Shown piece after piece: positions 37,780-50,600 of a DNA stretch of 64,000 nucleotides. The notes beneath the pieces were generated by a model. The model ran no database searches and was not told where the DNA came from. It worked only from the letters and a program-made list of their open reading frames with translations. Source of the DNA: Cyrtodaria siliqua (Eukaryota > Mollusca > Bivalvia > Adapedonta > Hiatellidae); NCBI GenBank assembly GCA_037043455.1, contig JAWPHD010004380.1:124001-188000 (forward strand), written 5' to 3'. Made by a program: the position numbers and the translations under genes. How positions within the stretch are numbered: position 1 is the stretch's first letter; every line of letters begins with the position of its first letter.

Positions 37780-37942
37780 GTTCACCACTGCTAACCGTTC
37801 CAAGCCTTATTGCCAACCCTTTTATGTTTTTGATGTCATATGTTGCCTTTTATTCATCTTTGTATTTGTTGTTTGTACATTTGCATGTTTTTGGTTGACT
37901 GTCAACCTTGAATGTTACATATCCTGTTCGACTTTTAAGCTC
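37780..37942 (+). repeat. R1 copy 5, degenerate
   Basis: It retains 'CTAACCGTTCCAAG', 'GCCAACCCTTTTATG' and 'GGTTGACTGTCAACCTTGAA' in R1 order. The left part of the element is missing. Confidence 0.7.
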
Positions 37943-38469
37943 AAAAACTCAAATATTTATTTTAGCTATAACGTTTTAATTAATGATTTTCATGGGGGAA
38001 AATTTCAGGACAGTGGTAATTTTTGCTTATCTCTGTTTGTGTAAAGTTTCAAGTTATAAATTCAAATCCATTAAATATGATTTAAACATTTATTTTTGAG
38101 CTTGAGCATAAAATTTGACTTAAGCTAATTTGTTAACTTGGGGCCAGATGATGTAAACTGTGAGATCACCGTCGTGGAAACAGAGAGGAAATTTGACTCA
38201 TAAAACTATATACGTAGTTCGATAATTTCAAACATTGTTTTCATCTAGGGAGTAAGTGCATTTTTATCTTTCTATCTACGCTTTCGCGTTTGCACTACAT
38301 GGTATACAAATATGTTAAAGAATCCTCAGTTTCATTGCGACAGGCATAAAATCAATATCTGATGAAAGGCGATAGTTTAAACCTTTGCCAATAAGCTGTC
38401 TGGTTCTACTATCCTCAATAATATCAAGAGTGCCAGTGATTATATGACTGGCAGATTCAATAATGGATA

Positions 38470-40262
38470 ATGTTGCATGCTGTTTTACATAGAAATGCTA
38501 AGTACAGGCGCTGTGGACACAAGCTGTTTAAATCTAAGAACACTTTTTCTATAGGTATCATCCCAGACATCTTTTTCTAGAAGTTGTCTAAGCGCTGCAC
38601 TTTCGCTGCTCAAATTTGGTATGAATTTTGACACATAATAAACCATACACATGAAATGTTGTACTCCTGCCTTATCTGTAGGTTCAAGCACTTTCACGAT
38701 TCTCTACATTTATTGAATCTGGTTTCATTCCTTGTTTACTAAGTACATGACCAATGTACTGTATTGCAGTCAGTGCAATTTCGCATTTATGTCTGTTTAA
38801 CTTCAATTACACTCGCGAACTATATTTAAAACTTGTCTTAGCCTACTTCTGTGATCTTCAATTGTCTCACTCCACAGTGTTATAGCATCTACAATACTAC
38901 ACAATCAGCTCCTTCAATATTCTTCGACATTTGAGACATTGTTCTTCGAAACACTTTCGGTACTGAGGAAATTCCAAATGAAAGACGTTTACAATTATAC
39001 CTTTGAAAGGCGTGTTGAATGTACATAGTTTTCTGCTTTTTCTCATCGAGAATGCTTTGCCAAAAATCCATTTTCGCTCTTTGAAACATACTTGCTGTAA
39101 TCATAGGACGCATGCACCCATCTGATCGGTTCAATTTGCTTTATCAATGACATCCATTGATTCCATTCGTTTCAATTTTTTTTTTGCTTTGTCATGTAGT
39201 CCAACAGGCACTCGCCGTGGCGGATGTATAACAGAGCGCACTGAGGGGTCAGTTTCAATTCTATGCTCACAGCAAGTTCCTAGACTTGCAAAATCATCCT
39301 GATACTCATTCAAAATATCCTCGGTGTTTGCTACTGTTTCTACTCTTTTAATCATGTTCAAGTATTGATATGTTTGAAGTCCTAAGACGAGCATGATGTC
39401 ATGATCTACTACTTGCAACTCAATAAGGCGGATTTTGTTTGTGTACTCAGTCTATATGTGTCCTTCCAACAGTATGTATCTTCTCTCCAGTGAACGTAAG
39501 CAATGTTTTTTTGTTTTTGTTTTATTTTTTGCTTTACTACTGGTAATGTGTATACATCCAAATTCGTCACAAGTGATTTAAGTACCACAATACACTGAAC
39601 ACCCGTATCCAGCTTGAATTTCAATTTTCTATCACTGATGATGAGATTGCTGTACCAGTCTCTGTCTTAGCTTTTTTCTTGATCCACGAAATCAGATTCC
39701 TTTTCAGATTCATAAATGCATGAATTTTCTTTGTTTTCAGACCATTTGATTCTCTGAATTTTTTTTTTCAGGGTTTCCAGAAGCAGCACTAAAACCCATT
39801 TGAAAATTGGTTTCTCCGCAAGCTGCATTTGTTACACATTTGTCCTAGTGCTGGATATCTATCTGGGTCATAATAATAACCACATCTTGTACACTGCGGA
39901 TTATTTTGTTTTGGAAAATTGCTAGGGTTTCTTCATTTTTACGCTTTCAACATGTGCTGATTTGTCTTCATTTATTCATTTTTAGTGCGTTTTACTTTCT
40001 TCGCTGACCGTTCAAATATCCACAGTTTCTACAATTGCAAGTCTGAGTCTAGTATGCCTAGCTGTCAACATACGGCATACTCCGCATACCAGTATGTCCT
40101 TTATCAGACTGTCGCACAGCACTGCACATTCACATGTAGATGCTTTATTACGAAGGGCTGTTGCATACCGATCTATTGTTTCTCCTATGCAATGATTTCT
40201 AGAAAAGAAAACACGACGTTCATATGTTACGTCTATGCTTGGGTTGCAAACGTTTTAAAAAA
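38470..40262 (-). mobile_element. Decayed Ty3/Gypsy LTR-retrotransposon internal region
   Basis: Minus-strand blocks occur in canonical gag-to-pol order. A gag segment lies at 40262-40010 (RSxN-like 'FSRNHCIGETIDRYATALR'). A Cys-rich zinc knuckle lies at about 39900-39790 (CGYYY...ALGQMCNKC). An aspartic-protease start lies at 39624 (KFKLDTG). The RT entry lies at about 39300-39150 (ETDPSVRSVIHPPRRVP). RT core motifs follow at about 39060-38900 (FWQSILDE; KRLSFGISSVPKVF). The end of RT lies at 38697-38485 (TDKAGVQHFMCMVYYVSKFI). Frameshifts separate the blocks, and the YxDD region is disrupted. RNase H beyond its start, integrase and both LTRs are not seen. It is inactive. Assignment to Ty3/Gypsy rests on block order and motif style. 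Confidence 0.85.
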
Positions 40263-41173
40263 TGTCCACGACAACTTTCAGTTTTAATTTGCGTCAAATG
40301 TTATTGTGTTCCATACTTCCAATTCCTCCTGCACAGTTATATGCAAAAAGGTTGACAAGTTTCACTGACTATTTTTAAATGAAGCTTTCTAAGATAATGT
40401 ATAAGTCCTAAAGTTCTTAATTACCTGTTTTATGGATCACGATCACTTGCCGTGTAACATGCGGGGATTCGCAGTTTATGTAACTATCTTAATAAAAATA
40501 TTTATATAAATTATTAAAGGCTATCACTAAGTTACTACTGTGGGTATGAAAAAAAGGTGATGCACGTTTCCAAACCAAGGACAGGTTTCGTTTCAATTTA
40601 CTCCTCGCTTTCATCCATTATGAACTCTGTGCTTTTTATACAGGACGTTATACATATCAGACTGAGAAAACAAACTAGATTTTAAGGCTTTCCAAATTTA
40701 TATCAGCGAGACCAAACGCTTCAAACAATCACACATTTTAGTTGAATTGAGTTGGGTTTTAAAGCGCATCAACCATGAAAGGTTATATGGCGCCTAACAG
40801 GAATGAACAAGCCAGGCTCAACCTCCATGTACATCGAGATAAAATATGGAGAATGGGCCTAGAACATTCTCACCTGCAGAACTGCAAATTCTATTGTAGA
40901 CACTCCATTTACGCTGGAGCCACGTTTATTGTTTTCTGCCACTGCTCTAGTGATGTGAGCGAGATGGCACCTGAAACAATGCCGGAGTCATGATGAAGAC
41001 CTTTAATGAGCATGAACAAAAAATGCTAATATATTTCACAACAACAAACGCAACTATCCCAACATATTTATGTTTTAGTTTCTTTGTTGTACTTCACTTT
41101 GTAAACGTTTGCTATTTAGCAATGTAAATTAGACAATACAAACTTTTCAAATAGTTAAACATACATAGGACTG
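40263..41173. other. Downstream flank of the split gene
   Basis: The stretch near 40740-40800 ('GTTTTAAAGCGCATCAACC', 'TATATGGCGCC') looks like a dispersed mollusc repeat. On the minus strand an ATTAAA at 41007-41002 lies about 170 nt after the stop of the split gene and could serve as its poly(A) signal. An AATAAA lies near 40930-40925. Confidence 0.35.
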
Positions 41174-41600
41174 CTATAGCTTCTTCCTAGTATCAATTCT
41201 TCTTGGGTAGTCCGTCTGGATAAGCACTTCTTTGTTGCTCATATAACTACCGGCTGTTGTAGGTATAAGAAGAAACAGCCTACAGTCGTCAGGGAAGAGT
41301 ACTACGTAGCCTAATGTTGGAGAGTGGTTATTATTTTCTCCTCGCAGATTATTTACACCTAGTAGAAACAATACTTCAATTTCTATTCCAGCAGTCTTTG
41401 CGGCCGTGTGCAACATTTCCATTGTTATCTCGCCTTGTGCTGTTTTTGACAACATTTCGTAAAATCGGAAGAACTTTTCATTATTAATAAGTTTGCTGGA
41501 CATTTGCTCTATATCTTTAATAGATATTTGTTTTTGCAAAAGTTGAAAATCTGTAGTGTCTATAAATGCGACGCCCATTCGTCCATTTTGGCTGCGGTAT
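41174..41600 (-). CDS. Exon 7 of the split gene (stop codon)
   Basis: The acceptor is GCATTTCAG|ATACCGC. The exon is 427 nt, with 141 residues plus a stop at 41174. It encodes the C-terminal domain, including GRMGVAFIDTTDF and LGYVVLFPDDCRLFLLIP, and a basic tail. Confidence 0.8.
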
Positions 41601-44600
41601 CTGAAATGCAAATAACTTAAATGACTTGAATATTTGTAAGAGAAATAGTTCGAGTTAGAAATTTATTAAAAAAGCAATTAAAATTGGAAGAAATTGATAC
41701 AAAAAGTAACTTAATCTTGGAGAAGTATACATGAATGATACGTTTACAGATAGAAAAAGTGCATTACCTTCTTAAAGACACCAATACTGGTTCGGACTCT
41801 ATTAGTAGTACATTTGGGAATTCATTACGAGAACCATCCAAAAAAAATGTTGCAATATTAGGAATATCGTCTGTTTCCTCAATCGTCAATTTGATACGCT
41901 GATGTCTTGAACTTTCGTTTTTCAACTCATTAAAATTGTCGCATGAGAGAAAAGGCCGTTTATTTCTGAAAGTAATAATGAAATGTGAACGTTTATGTGA
42001 ATTCGTTTTTACTTAAATAAAAAATACGACATATAGTAATAATAATAATAATAATAATAAATAATAATATAATAATAATAATATAAAAAGCAGTTTAAAC
42101 TGTAACTCGATCACAAATAATGATCCGACATTAACCTAAAGACGATCAGCTTACCACGATTAATTGAGCTATAGATCAAAAGATAAATAAAAACATTTAA
42201 ATTTGCAAGAATATATACATACAACTAATGGCAGCAGTTTGGCTTGTATCGAGTTTGTTTACGAGTCACAATATAGAGTGAAAGTTAGTAAAGCCCTAGC
42301 TTCGACTGAGTGGACACTCTAATTCATGTACATATAATGACTATGGAATCTAACGAAATTATATTCAGGAATTTCATAATAAAAGTAGATATAACTAGAG
42401 CTGTCTAAATACACCCCCGCTACCAGTGACCCCCATTCCGCACCATACCGTTTGTGTGGAATAGGATTTTCAGGATCAGGAAATGGTGGCCTTGACCTTT
42501 GACCTCCTGATCTAGAAATCAATAGGGGTCATTCTCTCATCACAGACAGTCTACCCATGAAGTTTCATGAGATTTGCTTTAGGAGAGAGTTGAGTTACAG
42601 AGCGGACAAGGATTTTCATGGTCAGTACAGGTGACCTGACCTTTAACCTACTGACCTCAAAATCCCTAGGATTCATCCTCTCACCACAGGTAGTTTACCT
42701 ATGAAGTTGCATGTGCTTTGCTTCAGGGAAAGAGGAGCTATGGAACGGACAAGTTTTTTCATTATCAAGTTTTGACCGGCTGACCACAAAAACAAGACTA
42801 GTCGTCCTCTCACCAAAGGCAGTTCACCTATGAAGTTTCATGCGATTTGCTTTAGGGGAGAGGAGTTATGGAGCGGACAAGGTTTTTAATTATCGGGTCC
42901 TGGTGATTTTGACCTTTGACCTACTGACCTCAAAATAAACAGGAGTTATTCTCTCACTAAAGGTAGTCCACCTATAAAGTTTCATGATATTTGCTTTAGG
43001 GAGAGAGGAGCTATGGAGCGGACAAGGCTTTTCATTATCGGGTCCCGGTAACCTTGACCTTTGTCAAATCAATAAGGCTCTTCCTCTCACCAAAGGCAGT
43101 TCACTATGAAGTTGCATGAGATTTGCTGCTGGGTAGGGGAGCTAAGGAGCGGACAAGGTTTTACATTATCGGGTCCAGGTGACCTTGACCTTCGACCTAC
43201 TAACCTCAAAATCAACAGGGGTCGTCCACTTACCACAGGCAGTTCACATGTGAAATTGCATGAGATTTGCTTTAGGTTATTAAGCGGACAAGGTTTTTAA
43301 TTGTCGAGTTCTGGTGATCTTCACCTTTGACCTACTAACCTCAAATCAATAAGGGTCGTCCTCTCACCACAGGCAGTTCACTATGAAGTTTCATGAGATT
43401 TGCTTCAGGGAAGAGGAGCTATGGAGCGGACGAGGTTTTCAAGACGGGGTCTCGGTGACCTTGACCTTTGACATACTGACCTCAAAATCAATATGGGTAA
43501 TTCTCTCAACACAGGCAGTTCACCTATGAAGTTTCATGATATTCGCTTCACGGCAAGAGAAGCTATGGAGTGGATAAGGTTTTTCATTATCGGGTCCCGG
43601 TGACCTTGACCTTTGACCTACTAATTTCAAATAAATATGGGTCGTTTTCTAACCACGGGCAGTTCACTATGAAGTTTCATGAGTTTTGCTTCAGGGGAGA
43701 GGATCTATGGAGCGGACGAGGTTTTTTCATTATGGGGTCCCGGTGACCTTGACCTTTGACCTACTGACCTCAAAATCAATATTGATCATTCACTTCCCAC
43801 AGGCAGTTCACCTATAAAGTTTCATGAGGTTTGCTTCACGGGGAGAGGAGCTATGGAGTGGACAAGGTTTTTCATTGTCAGGTCCCAGTGGCCTTTACCT
43901 TAACCATCTGACCTCAAAATCAACAGAGATTGTCCTCTCACCACAGGCAGTTCACCTACAAAGTTGCATGACATTTGCTTCAGGGAAAGAGGAACTATGG
44001 AGCGTACAAAGATATTGATTATCCGGTCCCGGTGACCTAGACCTTTGACCGCCTAACCTCAAAATCACTAGGGGTCATCCTCTTTCCACAGGCAGTTCAT
44101 CTGTGAGTTTCATGAGATTTGCTTCAGGGGGAGAGGAGTTATGGAGCGGACAAGGTTTTTCATTACCGGGTCCCGGTAACCTTGACCTTTGACCTACTGA
44201 CCTCAAAATCAATATGATTGTCCTCTCACCATAGGCAGTTCACCTATGAAGTTTCATGAGATTCGCTTTTCGGGAGAGAGAGGAGCTATGGAGCGGACAA
44301 TGTTTTTCATTATCGGGTCCCGGTGACCTTGACCTTTGATCGACTGACCTGAAAATAAATAGGGCACGTCCTCTCCCACAGGTAATTCACCTATGAAGTT
44401 TCATGTGATTTACTTCAGGGGGAAATGAGTTATGGAGCGGACAAGGTTGAGTCTACAGACAGACAGACAGACAGACGGACTAACGGACGGACAGACGGAC
44501 AGGGTGAAACCAGTATACCCTCATAAATTTCGTTTAGCTGGGGTAAAAACATCGAACAGAAAAAGTAGCATTCAAGGACGACAGTCAACCACAAACACAC

Positions 44601-47600
44601 ACAGAAACAATCAACAACTTTAAAGATGGATAAAAGGCCAAATGACATCACAAACACAAAAGGGTTGCCAATGGGGCTACCGTCTTGGAACGGTCAGTGG
44701 CAAAAAATGCCTGACTTCTATAGTGACGTGATTTACAAACTTCGTAGGTCACGTTTGATGTTTGTCTGCAATATTGTCTTGTCGTGCTCTCAATGGTTTA
44801 TTCTCGTGTTGCTCTGGCTTCTGCCAAGTCAACGAGTACCTTCTTTGTGGCTTTCTAGGCTTTTTGTATTTATATATACACAAACAACTTTTTGTTTTAC
44901 TTATATTGCCTGTTACTGTTGCCTTGTTGGTTAAAGAATAGTTCATGGCGGGGATTTTTTTGTTTACACAGTCCCGTTTTATTGGGATGACAGTAGGGTA
45001 AGTTTTAAGTTTGGTGGACCCTAGAACCTAGTTTAAACCCCAGCGGCCTTTTAAGCCACTGACCGTTCTAAGGCGGTAGCCCTATTGTCAACCCTTTTTG
45101 TGTTTGTGACGTTATACGCCTTTATTCCTTATTAACATTGCCAGTCATTTTTGTCTTTTTCCGTATTTTTGGGTTTACTGTGTTCTGTGAAAGCTGCATT
45201 TCCTGTTGGACTTTTATACTTATTTTGTTGTAAAGTCTGTGTATTGTGTAACCTTTTATGTACCCTTGCAATAACGCCTGAATTTATTTTACACACGTTT
45301 TCTTTTTTTTCAATAGCTTTGAAAACTGCGATTTTGTTATATGGTCTAGTTATGCTAACGTCTAACTTGCATGCTTATTGCGTGTCTTTTACAAACATAC
45401 ACAGTTGTAAAGGTTCGATCCGGTCGGGGTTTTCTTTGAACTATTTGCACAAATTGTATAATTGGATAATAGAACATTCATTCTATTTAAATAACTCGAA
45501 GTCGACAATAAGAATGAAATGTTGACCAGTTTCAAAATAAAAACTGTCTTAAAATGGAGCCCACAAGAGCTGTTGAAAGGACACAATCCTCGCCTATTTT
45601 AAGGCCAACGCCACTTGCTGTTTGTCCACGTCGTACCAGCTCATTTACAAAGTCAAGTTTTAATTTTGGAGTGTAAGTGGTGTCGAGGTGAAGAAACACA
45701 GAACAATTATGAAGAAGAATATTGGAAGTTGCTCTCACCTCATCTAAACAAAATAGAAAGCCATCGACATAAGAATCATTCATATATTGTTTGGTCAAAA
45801 TCGTCTAAGCGGTTTATGAGAAAAAGTCGGGTAAGCAACCATTAACGGACGTCGGACGACGAAGGACGGACAAAAGGCGGTCACAATAGCTCCCTTTGAA
45901 CCTTTGGCACAGGAAGTTAATAAAAGAGCCTTAAGTTTGGTAAAATGCTTTATTTATGTGGCGTTTAACGCCATTTTAAATACTCTAAAAATATAAAGGC
46001 CTTGTCGGTCCACTTGGTCAACGGAAAAAATCGGATCTGGTAAACACCAACAGCCTTATATAGAGCTATAGTATATTTAAGCATAGCTTATGTAGAAATG
46101 CCTGATGCAGAGCTGTTCGAAATCGGCTATACACATTCAAAATAAGGAACCGGGGATCGTAATTTTAGCTATCAAAGCGGGAAGAAGACAATGTTTATTA
46201 ATCGGCTCACTTTTAGCATGTGTTTCCGGGAGAATTTAGTACCGGTGTACAAATACATGTTTGACTATGAGCTAACGTTAAATAAATGATGATGATGTTT
46301 AAGCATGGATATTAATTGTGTCGTATAAACAAAACGATTAAATTCACACAAATGTTCTAATTACAGTTCACCATGTTACAGTATAGTCGCGTGGACTAAT
46401 ACACCTGATGTGTTAATGTTTTTGTTTTGCCTACCCAATAAACTCAGCCAGTTTTGCATCCCCACTAGTTTTAAAGTTCTCCGGCCATGTTTTGTTTCAT
46501 GAACATGTTTATCTTTATTTAAATCGAAATCAATACACAACAATATATATTTACAATTCGCACATTGCAATATCTGTGATTTACGATTCGCACATTGTAA
46601 TATCTGTGAAAAGCGAGAATAAGTTTTATTTGATGACGTAGGAACATTTGAACAGGTAAATTTATCCACAGGTAAATGTATTATCAATGATCTGGCAGCT
46701 ATACAATTCGGATTTACCTCATTTCCCCGTGCAGTCACGCAGTGGTAAAAGTAGTATCTACGCCATGCAAATAATATTTATTTTTACATACAACTTAGTA
46801 GCGGTTTTCAATATATGTTTCTCTCCGAGACTATCAAGAAATGTACATATGATGTGTAAGAGTTACATTTTTAAATGACAATACTAAACAAAGGGGTGGC
46901 CAATCATCTTTAATATATACTCGTATGCCTGTGTTTACCCTTAGTCTGAAAAGTAGGCTGCACAGTCATACATAAATGTTATTTTCTTTCTTTTTCTTTT
47001 AAGATCCAAGGTATGTTATCAAAACTATAAGGTCATATATGGATAGTCTAAAATGACATTCGGTAGCCGTCGTGGTGTGATTGTTAGCATCACGATTAGA
47101 TCGCAGGTGTAATCAAGGCCAGCACCAGAACGTATTTTTCTCGTATTATTATCACTATGACATGTATATGTTGAAAGTGACAAAACAGTCGAAACTGAGT
47201 GTCACGCTAATATCAGTTAAATAATCGCTTTAAGAAATTATATAATATGGACATGATAATAATATTAAAAGTTTAAGGAGGAAAGTCACAATAAAACACT
47301 AATCAACAACGATGTAGTTGTATACTTACTGATGAAGTCTGGGGTCACTTAAATCAACTTTGATGCAATCTGATATTTCGATCTGTAAATTAAATGCGTA
47401 TGCTTGTAAGAAGATTGTTTGTCAAATGCATAAATGTATACCAGGCTGATAAATGTATACTATACAGATATAATGTGCATGCGAATAACACAAGCATAAA
47501 TTAACACGCATATTAGTTATTCATATGAAAGTAAACGTAGATGCAAAAATGTGGGATAGTGCTATGTTAGTTTACCATACTTTTCATTTGTTTACCATAT

Positions 47601-50600
47601 ACATTCAACATATAAAAGTTGACAAATATTGCTTTCATGAATCAGAAGTGTTATTTTTACTGGTCCTTTGGGACCAAACAAGTCCGATATATGAATATAG
47701 GCTTTGAAGTACCGCTTAGGCCGGTGCTAGGAGGCGTGAGAGGTGTTGCTTCTTACATTACCTCTCATGAACAGACAATAAAACCGAGTCTGCTACTTCA
47801 TTCTCTTGGATGTGTTTGTTGCTTCCAAAGCATCACCTTATCAGTATTTATTAATATTCACACTAGTGTTCGTTTAGTGCAGCGTGTCAGCCGTAAAAAG
47901 TCGCCCATACCTGTCATATACTGACTCAATAAAACCGAGTCTGTACTTTATTCTCTTGGTTGTGCTTGTTGCTTCCCAAGGATCTCCCTTATCAGTATTA
48001 ATTATATGAAAATGTGTGTGCTTCAAAAACGAAACATTTATAAATGTATTCTCAAGCGACAATTATATCAAACTCCTTATTATAAAAATATCATAGACGT
48101 TTTATATGATTATATGTGGATCCTTTCACATAAGAATGATTCTCATATAAGTTGAGAATCAAATGCTTTTCATATGAGAATGCAGTCACATGTTTATTAT
48201 ATATGGCGGAATTGCCTTTGTACTAATATCATCTTAATTTCACCTTAAAGGTAATTTCCTTCATTGTTATTATATAAATTAGGTATTCACCGTACACCTT
48301 GCACTTTTCATTATAATATATGCTTTAAGTGCCATCAGACAAACGAGCATATTGCATCGATAATTCAAGTTATACTCAAGATAGGTGCAGTGAAGTCATA
48401 TTTTCATAAGGTAATGTATGTGATATAGAATAGGATGTGTTAGCTTGAGTTCATGAAATATGAAATATTATTTATTTTCAGATTATTAACCGGAATATTT
48501 TAGGCGAGTTGGTAAGAAAGTTGCCTTAAAGAAACACAATTTATTCAGCAAATGCCAACAGTATCAGCAATAAGACACATTTACTTTTATTAAATAATAC
48601 GAAACTAGTTGAAATATTATCATTATATCAGTTTTGTCCTTCATGGTTTGTTCTCTTGTTTCTCTGGCTTTCTAGGCTTTATTTTAATATTCATATACTG
48701 TTAAACTGTATTAAAAAGACACTTTTATTTAGCTATAAAACTGATATTCGGTAAGTATGTATGAATGTATTAAAATGTATGTTAATAATCTATCTGTAAG
48801 ACTGAAGTCAGTATTAGTATACTCAATAGTATATGTTACAGGTGAAATACATGTTAGTCATTAATATAATTATACAGCAACGATATATATCTGCCATACA
48901 TAAATATTATCCCTGGAAAATGAATGCATTATATAACAGGCAGTCCGAAATGTTATATGTTCTTCGCCAAATTTAGACACTGATCAGATGGGCACAATAA
49001 CTTGCATGACATAATATCAACATAATCATTATTCTAATTAGATATATATAAGGCTGATACATTATAGAAATTATATTGTATGCTGTTTTGAAAAGAGATT
49101 ATGTTGTTCTGATTGTCAAGTGAGATAAAATTATTATTATTTATGTGAATTCAGTAATATTAGATGATAAATGGTATAACTATTTGAAATAATCGTATGT
49201 GAAGGAATTATTAAATGATTGTTCAATAACATGTATCGTATGCGGTCTTGAAAACATATCGTTTTGTTCTGATTGTAGACATGCGCCAATAGCAAAGTCT
49301 CACAAATACACTGTCAGATCAAAATGAACCAAGAACAACCTAAATCGTATTTTACATATACATGATCATCTGTGTATTATACTTGTATTGCCTGTTCATG
49401 CTGCCTGGTTTGTTAGAGAATATTGCCTATCTTTACACTGTCCCGTTTTATTGGGAGCAGTATAAGTGTGCAGTTTGTTGCACCCTTGAACCTGGTAGGT
49501 AAGTACATTTAGTTTAAAACAAAGGAAAAATAGTCTAATCATTAAAATATGGAGCGCAAATTAAAATCAAATCTCTACTGTGTAAGACATGTACAATTTA
49601 CCTTTCGACTTTCATATAAATGCATCGCCTTTTCTACGGATTGAGTTGTTAACGTTGGCAAAACATCAGTTTCAAGTTTCGTAAAATTCATTTGAAATTT
49701 CGCCACCAGTTCGTCGTATTGTTTCTTTAGGCCTGTTACCAATTCCTTTAGTCTTGTTAATCTCTCATTTGAGTCGCACAGTGTATACAGTTGTCCGTTT
49801 CCTTCAATTATACTGTCTAATCCTTTCGAATATAAAAATAAAACTCTAGAAAAACATGCTGATATAACACAATCAGACAATACATTATCATATACTACTC
49901 AAAGTTTGCTAAGCACCAAGATTTAAATTCTACATTTGACGTTGGCTGGTTTTACCAAAGGGTCTTATCGCTCTACTTGTTTTATAAAATTCAAATAAAG
50001 AATAAAGCTTCCATGACCCTGAATCGCCGACCTGATATCTTCGCAAAGATGAACAAAACTGTCAAACAAGCTTATAATTTCATGACCGATTGATATCATG
50101 CAGTCAATGGCGCTCAAATTCAGGTCCAGTAAATGTATATATGGTTATATGGTGGGATTCTCAACGGTTTCCAAGTTATGACCAGGAGCTATGTCCCAAA
50201 GGCGGGTGTGGACCCTGGGGCCGGTGCTGGTTGGATGGTTGTATCAGTCTGTTCAGTAAATGTATAAAGTAAAGTTGTTAAATAGTTGTATTCGTGTTAT
50301 CATACCCAGTTAGTGTATAGATGGTTCTAGGGTGGGGCTCTCAACAGTTTCCAAGTTATGACACAGGGGTTGCATCTCTAGGCTCAAAACGTGTATAACA
50401 GTAGTGTGAGAGAAGAAAATAGTTTACGTGTTTTCCTGTATAAGTCTATTTAAAACATGTGACAATTGGGGTGGGGCCAAATTTGACCCTTGGTCTCGAT
50501 TTGAATAATCTTGATTGTATATGCAGAATGTAGAACTCTAGCTCATGTAGTTTCAGAGAAGAAGACTTTGTAAAGATTGTCCTATATAAGTCAAGGCTGT

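Noticed and set aside
45532..45798. 88-codon minus-strand frame
   Set aside because: It lies inside a repeat with a GACGGACG tail and has no splice signals. Treated as incidental.
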